Assembly: GCA_023621895.1 (NCBI GenBank) | Contig: JAMOAF010001133.1 | Span: 1 to 5,442 of the forward strand | Source of the DNA: Planctomycetota bacterium | Lineage (GTDB): Bacteria > Planctomycetota > Planctomycetia > Pirellulales > Thermoguttaceae | Reading direction: 5' to 3' | DNA: 5,442 nt | Shown: positions 1-5,379 of the stretch, piece by piece | How the letters are laid out: every line of letters begins with the position of its first letter | Position numbering within the stretch: position 1 is the stretch's first letter | Made by a program: the position numbers and the translations under genes | The notes under the pieces: generated by a model | Told to the model about the DNA's origin: nothing | The model's database searches: none | Seen by the model: only the letters and a program-made list of their open reading frames with translations

Positions 1-505
1 AGCCGCGCGTCATGCCGTGGGTGAATCCGCCGCGCCGGTAACTCCCCTCCCACCACTTGCCCGACTGATGGCTGAGGTAACCCTGCCGGCCGAGCAGCCC
101 GGCGATCGTCGGGCGCCTGTCAAGCTGCGAAATCAGCTTCTCGCGAAGCGCGGCGTATTCGGCCGGCTCGCCCCGCTTTGCCTTGCCGCGGGGGCCGGTG
201 ATGGAAGGAAGCAGCGCCGGATCGTTGCCGCTGATCCGGTGCTGGTGGGCGTAAAGCCCGGTGGCCAAAGTGGCCAGCGCGGGGCGGCAGAGCGCCGTCG
301 GCACGTAGCCGCGGGTAAACACCGCACTTTGGGCCGCAAGTCTATCGAGCCTCGGTGTCTCGATAAACGGGTGTCCCATGAAACCGTAGTCGGTCCACGC
401 GTGGTCGTCGGAGATGATCAGCACGATGTTGGGAGGCTTCGCGCCGGCGGCAAACGCGGCCGCTGGAACAACGAGGCAAAGCCCGATCGAAAGGAACGTC
501 TTCAT
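1..505 (-). CDS. Secreted S1-family sulfatase, N-terminal 168 residues (cut by window edge)
   Basis: Seen: a reading frame starting at ATG 505-503 and open to the left edge, preceded by GGAGG four bases upstream. Residues 1-19 are a Sec signal peptide (MKTFLSIGLCLVVPAAAFA, then A). Next comes PNIVLIISDDHAWTDYG, in which Asp33-Asp34 are the expected divalent-metal ligands of the alkaline phosphatase/sulfatase fold. The formylglycine region is TALCRPALATLATG with Cys73, and SGKWWEGSYRRGGFTHGM near residue 150 replaces the usual GKWHLG-type segment. Family knowledge: type I sulfatases hydrolyse sulfate esters using a Cys-derived formylglycine, and this planctomycete-style group acts outside the cytoplasm, probably on sulfated polysaccharide. 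Odd: the CxPxR consensus reads C-R-P-A-L, so the fifth-position Arg is Leu. It lies 36 bp downstream of the propeller gene, so co-transcription is likely. The substrate cannot be told. The C-terminal two thirds lie outside the window. Confidence 0.93.
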   Translation of the reverse strand, partial: MKTFLSIGLCLVVPAAAFAAGAKPPNIVLIISDDHAWTDYGFMGHPFIETPRLDRLAAQSAVFTRGYVPTALCRPALATLATGLYAHQHRISGNDPALLPSITGPRGKAKRGEPAEYAALREKLISQLDRRPTIAGLLGRQGYLSHQSGKWWEGSYRRGGFTHGMTRG

Positions 506-509
506 GAGA

Positions 510-514
510 CCTCC
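510..514 (-). promoter_or_regulatory. Ribosome binding site of the sulfatase gene
   Basis: The minus strand reads GGAGG followed by TCTC and the ATG. The match to the anti-SD is perfect, but the 4-base spacer is short. It supports the ATG at 505-503 as the start. Confidence 0.6.
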
Positions 515-541
515 GGGAGCGCTCGGTGGCGCGGCCGCCGC

Positions 542-1927
542 CTACAGGCCGCGGACCATGTACGCCTGCAATCGGCCGGTCTCATCCGAGTTGAAAAACG
601 CCAGCTTGCCGTCGGGCGAGAGGAACGGGTGGATGTGGGCTTCCTTTTTGCACGTCGAACGCGGACTGAGCAGGTAGCGCCACGCGGCCAGAGGGTCTTT
701 TCCGGGCTCGCCGAACTCGGCCGTGAAGATCTTCGCCTCCACGCCCAGGGGGCCCGCGTCGCTGATCAGCCGCTTTCCCGCCAGGTCGGTCGCAAAGTGA
801 TAGAACTTGGGATTCGTGAAGCCGCGGCTCAAGTCGTTGCGCACACCGCCGGGCGTGGCGATGCCCACGTGCCCGGCGTGCGGGGCGGCGTGCCCCTCGA
901 TCAATTGGGCTTCCGGCGGTTTGCGCGTGCCGGTGCTCGTGATCGCCCAAGTGGTCTGCCCCCGCCAGCACTGATGGCCCTGGCAGAACTCGTTCCCGTC
1001 GCGGCCCCAGGGCATGTTGCGGAACTGCGTGCCGTCGTCGCGGATCACGTGAATGTCCGCCCCCTGGCCACCGACGAGCTTCTTGATCCCGCCGCGCTCG
1101 TCGATTTCGCATTCATGGTTTTCTTGGATGAGAATGTCGTGACTCACTTCGGCATCCAACGACCGGCAGTACTGCCCGTGAACGTTGCACCACGTCGGTC
1201 CGTGCAGCACGAGCCGCACGCTCGGCCGCACGAGGTCGAACACGAGCAGTCCGAACGGCGCGTTGGGCGTGTTCCCATCGCCCAGGAACGCCGAGACGGC
1301 CAATCGCTTCCCGTCGGAAGCGATCGTTGATAACACGTAGAGCTTGCTCGCCCGGAAGTTCGTGTCCGGCAGAGGTCCGTCGACGACCAGCAGGGTTTGG
1401 CGGTCCGTGCCATCGAGATTCACCCGCTTGAGGGAAAAACGTCCGCCGCCCGGCCGGGTCTCGTCGACGAAGTAGTAGACGAACTTCCCGTCGGGCGAGA
1501 CGCTCGGCGCGACGGCGCCCGTTTCCTCGGTGATCGGGTGCAGCGAACAATCGTCGTCCAGGTCGCATCGCAGGTATTGATGCTCCGGGTCCGACCGGCT
1601 GCCGCCATGGGCCGTGGCCGCCCGGTGCAGCAGGAAACGTTTGCTGTCGGGCGCGAACACCTGGGCTTCCATATACAGGTGCGACGACCCCACGCCCGTC
1701 TCGGTGGTCAATTGGATTACCTCGATGCCGGGAACTGAATCCTTGTCGACCAGGTCCGGCCTCGGCCTGGCCGGCGGCAGCTTGTTCCCGACCGTTAAGA
1801 CCATCGGCGCGCCGAAGGCTCTCGGCATCCCGATCACACGGGCGCCCAGCGCGGCCGAGGCTGCCGCCCGGAGGACCGAACGTCGCGAAACGCGGCGAGG
1901 ATTGGACGAAGCGAGATTGTCAGGCAT
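542..1927 (-). CDS. Tat-exported WD40/TolB-like beta-propeller, oligogalacturonate-lyase (PL22)-like
   Basis: Seen: 461 residues, ATG start with AGGAG seven bases upstream. The N-terminus carries SRRSVLR (Arg15-Arg16) and an Ala-rich hydrophobic stretch ending near residue 40, a Tat signal. Propeller-blade motifs of the PD40/TolB kind recur: FAPDSKRFLL (91-100), SVSPDGKFVYYF (142-153), IASDGKRLAVSA (202-213), TDLAGKRLISD (380-390), FLSPDGKLAFFNSDETG (435-451). Blade order and spacing resemble oligogalacturonate lyase (PL22, a seven-bladed Mn-dependent enzyme). FYHF (His377) matches the family's metal His in a CSHLM segment, and EAHIHP (His431, His433) matches THPHP. The family's Gln ligand three residues before the first His of that pair is Lys428 here. 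Inference: an exported polysaccharide-lyase-like or sugar-binding propeller working with the adjacent sulfatase. The fold is fairly certain; the enzymatic activity is not. A non-catalytic TolB-like propeller is the alternative. Confidence 0.85.
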   Translation of the reverse strand: MPDNLASSNPRRVSRRSVLRAAASAALGARVIGMPRAFGAPMVLTVGNKLPPARPRPDLVDKDSVPGIEVIQLTTETGVGSSHLYMEAQVFAPDSKRFLLHRAATAHGGSRSDPEHQYLRCDLDDDCSLHPITEETGAVAPSVSPDGKFVYYFVDETRPGGGRFSLKRVNLDGTDRQTLLVVDGPLPDTNFRASKLYVLSTIASDGKRLAVSAFLGDGNTPNAPFGLLVFDLVRPSVRLVLHGPTWCNVHGQYCRSLDAEVSHDILIQENHECEIDERGGIKKLVGGQGADIHVIRDDGTQFRNMPWGRDGNEFCQGHQCWRGQTTWAITSTGTRKPPEAQLIEGHAAPHAGHVGIATPGGVRNDLSRGFTNPKFYHFATDLAGKRLISDAGPLGVEAKIFTAEFGEPGKDPLAAWRYLLSPRSTCKKEAHIHPFLSPDGKLAFFNSDETGRLQAYMVRGL

Positions 1928-1934
1928 AACCGTG

Positions 1935-1939
1935 CTCCT
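1935..1939 (-). promoter_or_regulatory. Ribosome binding site of the propeller gene
   Basis: The minus strand reads AGGAG, seven bases, then ATG. The good spacing supports the start at 1927. I found no convincing -10/-35 pair in the 123 bp between this gene and the hydrolase upstream, which leaves room for read-through from the hydrolase gene. Confidence 0.65.
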
Positions 1940-2050
1940 GGTAATCGTTGACGGGAATTGTCTCCCTTCTCACGGCGTCTTTCTTGGTTTGACCGCGAGC
2001 CAAGCGCACCGGCCGCGAGCATGGGACTACCCCAATCGCATTGAAACTCT

Positions 2051-4186
2051 CTACTTCAGCAGCCATGCGGCAGCCGCGGCTTCTTTTTGGCCGGCGTCGC
2101 CGGTGAAGGTGGCGAGGTTCTCGATCTTCGAGTGAGCACGATAAGCCGCGGCAACGATCTCCGGCTCATCGCCCTCGCCGGCAAGCCAGAGTTCGCCGGG
2201 GGCGCCGAGCGCGATCATCCCCGGCAGATCGAGATACTTCGCCCCGCCGGGAAGAAACATCGGATCGCGGTAGTCGAGCAACTTGCCGAAGCGAAAGCCT
2301 CCGGTATCGACGGCGGCGCGGTCGATGGCCTGGCCGGCCACGGCGCGGGCGGCGGCGGCGATCGGCCCGGCGCTGCCCCAACCGGCAACGGCGACCGATT
2401 TCGCACTCGGCGGCGCGCCCGGCGCTCCCTTGCGGAGGAGACTGACGATGGAGAGCACGTCGTGCGTTCGCTGGGCGAACAGTGCGTGGTTGTAACCGAA
2501 CGTGTAGCCGGCGAACTCGCGCGGGTTGGCGACCACGCGCGTCTGCCGCACGGGTTCGCCGCCTTGAAAGAGCAGATCGGCGCCGAGAACCGCCACGCCG
2601 CCCGCAACGAGCTTCATCACGGCTGGCTTGATGCTCCCGCCGCGCTCGCGGAGCGCCGCGGCGCCGTTGTCGCCGAGCCAGACGACGGCCCGCCCGCTCC
2701 AATCCTTCGGCTGGAGCCAGGCGAGATTTACTTCCTCTTGGTAGGTTGTGTTGAGCAGCGTTCCAGTCATCTCGACAAAACCGCCGCGATCCTGCTTGTC
2801 CTTGAGGACCCACTCGACCCGGCCGGCACCGGCAAAATTGCGGCCGATGAGCACTTCAACGGCCCCGCCGATCTGCGCGCGCAAGCCGTCGGGCGTCGCG
2901 GCGGCGGCGCGGAGCTGCTTTTCCGCGTCGTCGCTGAGCCACTTGAGCAGCTTGCGTTCGAAATCCGGGTCGGCGGCCTTCGGCGCGGGGTGCGCCTCGT
3001 CCCAGACGGTCAATTGCTCGCGCGCGAGCGGCTCGAAATCGCGCTCGATGACCGGCGACGGGTGGCCGAGCTTGAAGTGCTTGTTGAGGAACGTGTAGAA
3101 GGCGGAGCGGGTGACGGCGTTGTAGTTGTGCGGAAAATGTTCGCCGCGCTGGAGAAAGACTTTATCCTTGGCGCCGTAGGCCGCGTAGAGCTGCTGCAAC
3201 TCGGGAAATCCCTTCGTGGCCATCTCCTTGGTCCAGTCGTCCGCCGAATTCATCCCCTGCGGCTTCGGCGCGAAGAGAGCGGCAAACTCGACGTTGCCGG
3301 TGTTGACTCGCAGCAACGAGGCGTTCTCGCACGTGCAGCCGCCCTGCATTGCCGTGCTGACCATCACCACGGGGAAGGAGAGCTGGATGCGGTCGTCGAT
3401 CGCCGCCGCCAGCATCGTTTGCGTGCCGCCGCCGCTGGCGCCGGTGATCGCGGTCCGCTGCGGGTCCACCTCGGGCAGGCTGAGCAGAAAATCGAGGCCC
3501 CGCACCGAATTCCAGGTCTGCAAACCCATGATGTTTTGCGCGTGCGCCTCCGCCTGTGGGCTGTAGAGCCCCCAGTTCTCCACCGTGTTCATCTCCGGCC
3601 GCTGCTTGGCGAACGTGTGCACGACCTCGCGGGGCAACTGGATCGAATCCGAATCGCTGAGCATGTCCCACTGCCAGACGACGCAGCCCATCCGCGCAAG
3701 CTGCACGCAGAGAGCCTGGTACGTGCCGCGGCCGCTGCTCTCGAATCGCTCAGCCCCGGCGGCGATCTCCCGGCGCACCGACTCTTCGGTGGCCAGGTGC
3801 AGCCGCGCGTCCTGCCGGTGCCCGTGCGCGCACATCACGCCCGGCGCCTTGCCCTTGAGGTTCTTCGGCCGATACAGGTTGCCCGTGACATAGAACCCCG
3901 GCAGGCTCTCGAAGTAAACCTTCTCCACCGTATACTCTTCCCGGTCGATCTTGCCGTGGATCACCGGATTGAGCGGCATCTTCGTCGGCATCGGCCACAA
4001 CCCCGCCGCGACGAGAATCTGCCGCCGCACATATTCCTTCCGCGCTTCCCAATCACTCAACGAGGAAGGCGGATTGAACGGGAAGTAGCCGTTCAAGTCC
4101 TTGGGAGGTTGGAGGCGGGCATCTTCAGCGTGCGCGGCCAGCGAGAAGATGCAAATCGCGGCAAGAACCAGGAGGATTCGTTTCAT
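2051..4186 (-). CDS. Secreted two-domain alpha/beta hydrolase, acetyl-xylan-esterase/prolyl-oligopeptidase-like
   Basis: The frame is open from an ATG at 4270, but I place the start at 4186. From there the product begins with a clean Sec signal peptide (MKRILLVLAAICIFSLAAHA, residues 1-20), and a probable -10 box lies between the two ATGs. The SD is weak (GCAAGG, 8 bases upstream). Length is 711 aa. The N-terminal half is an alpha/beta hydrolase: GFYVTGNLYRP, then CAHGH (His121-Gly122, oxyanion region), nucleophile elbow GASGGG (Ser251), ADDW (Asp316/317, likely catalytic acid) and GEHFPHNYN (His350 or His353, likely catalytic His). MQGGCTCENASLLR (Cys284, Cys286) follows the nucleophile strand. 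Residues from about 400 form a second hydrolase-like half in which AGWGSAG (about 601-607) sits where a nucleophile elbow would be. Likely role: de-acylation of polysaccharide or a related ester outside the cytoplasm. The exact substrate is unknown; a peptidase role is possible. Confidence 0.88.
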   Translation of the reverse strand: MKRILLVLAAICIFSLAAHAEDARLQPPKDLNGYFPFNPPSSLSDWEARKEYVRRQILVAAGLWPMPTKMPLNPVIHGKIDREEYTVEKVYFESLPGFYVTGNLYRPKNLKGKAPGVMCAHGHRQDARLHLATEESVRREIAAGAERFESSGRGTYQALCVQLARMGCVVWQWDMLSDSDSIQLPREVVHTFAKQRPEMNTVENWGLYSPQAEAHAQNIMGLQTWNSVRGLDFLLSLPEVDPQRTAITGASGGGTQTMLAAAIDDRIQLSFPVVMVSTAMQGGCTCENASLLRVNTGNVEFAALFAPKPQGMNSADDWTKEMATKGFPELQQLYAAYGAKDKVFLQRGEHFPHNYNAVTRSAFYTFLNKHFKLGHPSPVIERDFEPLAREQLTVWDEAHPAPKAADPDFERKLLKWLSDDAEKQLRAAAATPDGLRAQIGGAVEVLIGRNFAGAGRVEWVLKDKQDRGGFVEMTGTLLNTTYQEEVNLAWLQPKDWSGRAVVWLGDNGAAALRERGGSIKPAVMKLVAGGVAVLGADLLFQGGEPVRQTRVVANPREFAGYTFGYNHALFAQRTHDVLSIVSLLRKGAPGAPPSAKSVAVAGWGSAGPIAAAARAVAGQAIDRAAVDTGGFRFGKLLDYRDPMFLPGGAKYLDLPGMIALGAPGELWLAGEGDEPEIVAAAYRAHSKIENLATFTGDAGQKEAAAAAWLLK

Positions 4187-4241
4187 GGCTGTCGCCTTGC
4201 TCGGGGTGGGTGGCTTGACGGGTGATCGAAACAGCAAGGGG

Positions 4242-4250
4242 ATTCTACCA
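4242..4250 (-). promoter_or_regulatory. Probable extended -10 box of the hydrolase gene
   Basis: The minus strand reads TGGTAGAAT, that is TGn followed by TAGAAT (5 of 6 matches to TATAAT). Transcription would begin near 4235 and leave an mRNA leader of roughly 48 bases before the ATG at 4186. The -35 at 17 bp spacing (GTGCAT) is poor, which an extended -10 can tolerate. It argues against translation starting at the upstream in-frame ATG at 4270. Motif match only. Confidence 0.4.
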
Positions 4251-4286
4251 CGGTAGCCCGCCCAATGCACATGCCCACGGCTACCG
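4251..4286 (-). repeat. 8-bp inverted repeat spanning the stop codon of the DUF4058 gene
   Basis: The minus strand has CGGTAGCC (4286-4279) and GGCTACCG (4258-4251), a perfect 8-bp inverted repeat around a 20-base loop. Its first arm contains the TAG stop of the DUF4058 gene. The second arm can alternatively pair with the next GGTAG (4249-4245) in CTACCGTGGTAG, which overlaps the hydrolase -10 box. No T-run follows, so it is not a standard intrinsic terminator, although a U-less stem-loop that limits read-through remains possible. Confidence 0.45.
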
Positions 4287-5054
4287 CCCTGCCCCCCTGC
4301 TCCCGATCAGCGTCTCTGCCCACGCCCGGTCGTCGCCTTCCAGCGGTGGGTTGGGCGTCTGCCGGTAGTCCAGCGTGCGGCCGTAGCGCCCCCCCTCGTA
4401 CGCCTCGTCGAGAAGCGGCTGGAGAGCCAGCTTCAATTCTTTGTCTCCGGGCCGCAGCGGGATCGAGACGCCTGGCAGCGGTTCTCGGATCGAGATCGGA
4501 TACAGGTACGCCGTCTGCCGCCCGCCCACGCGAATCGTGACGCGATAGGGCGAGATCGCCTCCAGAGGGCAGACATGCGGACGCAGCAGCCCGCGCCAGT
4601 CTCCGCGGCGAACCAGGTCGATTTCAACGACGTGCACTCCGCCCCGGAGTAGTTCACTGCGCTTTTGGAGATAATGCTCCAACCCCGCGCCGATCTTGTT
4701 CGCCGGGCTGATCAGCTCGATGACCGTGATCAGTCTGCCGTCGTCCGCGCGGAGAATCCGGATGAACCGCTCGGTCAACGGCTCCAAGTCTATCATCAGC
4801 TTGAACGGCGCCGAAATCGCCAAGCCCCCTTCGGCGGTATCCGAGGCATCCGGTTGGCTGACCGTCACGTCCGCGACCACCGCCCGGGCTGCCTCGTCGC
4901 TGTTCTCGATCGCCAGGCGTTCCTCCGGGCGCGCCACCAGATCATCGGGCAAGAGCCGATTCAACTCGGCACTCGCCAGCGCCACAAGCTGCGTGTGCAG
5001 CCCCGGCCAGTGGGGTTCGAGGTAGGGGTCCATGCCGGGAAACGGGCTCTTCAT
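4281..5054 (-). CDS. DUF4058 family protein
   Basis: Seen: 257 residues, the usual size for the family, with ATG at 5054 and GGAGG nine bases upstream. It begins with the family hallmark SPFPGMDPYLE (3-13) and WPGLHTQLV (16-24). The core LITVIELISPANK (108-120) is followed by YLQKRSELL (128-136) and VVEIDLVRRGDW (142-153). Later come SPYRVTIRVGG, AYLYPISIREPLPGVSIPL (182-200) and the C-terminal RTLDYRQTPNPPLEGDD (226-242). Family knowledge: DUF4058 occurs in cyanobacteria, planctomycetes and relatives and has no established function. It has no signal peptide or membrane segment, so it should be cytoplasmic. It probably has its own promoter just upstream and is separated from the exported hydrolase by 94 bp, so a shared task is not implied. 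The central segment recalls Uma2-type PD-(D/E)XK proteins; see findings. Confidence 0.93.
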   Translation of the reverse strand: MKSPFPGMDPYLEPHWPGLHTQLVALASAELNRLLPDDLVARPEERLAIENSDEAARAVVADVTVSQPDASDTAEGGLAISAPFKLMIDLEPLTERFIRILRADDGRLITVIELISPANKIGAGLEHYLQKRSELLRGGVHVVEIDLVRRGDWRGLLRPHVCPLEAISPYRVTIRVGGRQTAYLYPISIREPLPGVSIPLRPGDKELKLALQPLLDEAYEGGRYGRTLDYRQTPNPPLEGDDRAWAETLIGSRGAGR

Positions 5055-5063
5055 GGGGCGGGT

Positions 5064-5068
5064 CCTCC
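5064..5068 (-). promoter_or_regulatory. Ribosome binding site of the DUF4058 gene
   Basis: The minus strand reads GGAGG, nine bases, then ATG. It agrees with the family-typical N-terminus and fixes the start at 5054. Confidence 0.7.
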
Positions 5069-5083
5069 AATGGCGTGGAATCC

Positions 5084-5114
5084 ATTATAACGGAAAGTGA
5101 AAGCCATTAGTCAG
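5084..5114 (-). promoter_or_regulatory. Probable sigma70-type promoter of the DUF4058 gene
   Basis: A perfect TATAAT lies at 5089-5084 on the minus strand, an AT-rich island in GC-rich DNA. The best -35 is CTGACT (5114-5109; 4 of 6 matches to TTGACA) with a long 19-bp spacer, and it abuts the heptamer repeat. The start of transcription would be near 5077, giving a leader of about 22 bases. The -10 is convincing, the -35 is not. Confidence 0.5.
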
Positions 5115-5136
5115 CCACCAGCCACCAGCCACCAGC
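5112..5136. repeat. Heptamer tandem repeat, 3.6 copies
   Basis: CAGCCAC is repeated perfectly at 5112-5118, 5119-5125 and 5126-5132, followed by a partial CAGC. It sits between the divergent DUF4058 and prenyltransferase starts and touches the possible -35 of the former. Similar short CCACCAG-type arrays occur between genes in some planctomycete genomes (from memory). Function is unknown; slippage during replication is a likely origin. Confidence 0.85.
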
Positions 5137-5169
5137 TTTCCAAAGCGCGAACGGCTTCTGCTCTTAACC

Positions 5170-5379
5170 ATGCACAATCTAAAGAACTTCCTGGGCCCCA
5201 TGCGGGTTCCGTTCCTGTTGCTCACACCGGCTTGCGTTGTGCTCGGAACGGCGGCAGCCAGTTGGACAACCGGCGCGGTCAGCCCCTGGCACTTCCTTCT
5301 GGCGCTGGCCGGCGGCCTGTGCGCACACATCGCCGAGGTATTTTGCTGTCGGTTTTCCGAACGTGGCGGGCGGTTATGA
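5170..5379 (+). pseudogene. Truncated UbiA-type prenyltransferase (MenA-like) N-terminus
   Basis: Seen: a 69-codon frame from ATG 5170 to TGA 5377-5379. Residues 6-30 contain the typical opening of UbiA-superfamily enzymes of the 1,4-dihydroxy-2-naphthoate polyprenyltransferase kind, GPMRVPFLLLTPACVVLG, with the first membrane helix. A second hydrophobic stretch, WHFLLALAGGLCAHIA (40-55), follows. Family members continue with a VNALNEY/FDF segment holding the first Asp-rich Mg-prenyl-diphosphate motif. Here the frame instead reads EVFCCRFSERGGRL and stops. About 55 of some 300 residues are present, with no catalytic residues, so no working enzyme can be made. There is no clear SD upstream; the start rests on similarity. 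In intact form it would be a membrane enzyme of quinone or prenyl-lipid synthesis. It is transcribed divergently from the DUF4058 gene. The break may be biological or an assembly artefact. Confidence 0.65.

Noticed and set aside
17..1330. A 437-codon plus-strand open frame across the sulfatase and propeller genes
   Set aside because: It crosses two real minus-strand genes and their intergenic gap, has low-complexity composition and no family signature; a codon-bias shadow.
1953..1966. GGGAATTGTCTCCC short inverted repeat upstream of the propeller gene
   Set aside because: The arms are only 4 bp with a 6-base centre; too short to support an operator or hairpin.
1983..2004. Stem-loop CTTGG...CCAAG in the spacer between hydrolase and propeller, as a terminator
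   Set aside because: The longer pairing needs G-T wobbles that exist only on the plus strand; on the transcribed minus strand they become A-C mismatches. No T-run follows.
1993..2020. Direct repeat CCGCGAGC at 1993-2000 and 2013-2020 (20-bp period) as an operator
   Set aside because: Two 8-bp GC-rich copies are weak evidence, no promoter was found nearby, and chance is plausible at this base composition.
2087..4225. A 712-codon plus-strand open frame antisense to nearly the whole hydrolase gene
   Set aside because: It mirrors a gene with signal peptide and catalytic motifs. Its translation is rich in Arg/Ala/Gly/Val with no recognisable domain, as expected from strong G/C third-position bias on the opposite strand.
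4187..4270. N-terminal extension of the hydrolase from the ATG at 4270
   Set aside because: The extra 28 residues would hide the signal peptide behind a Pro/Arg-rich stretch, and the probable -10 box lies inside that stretch.
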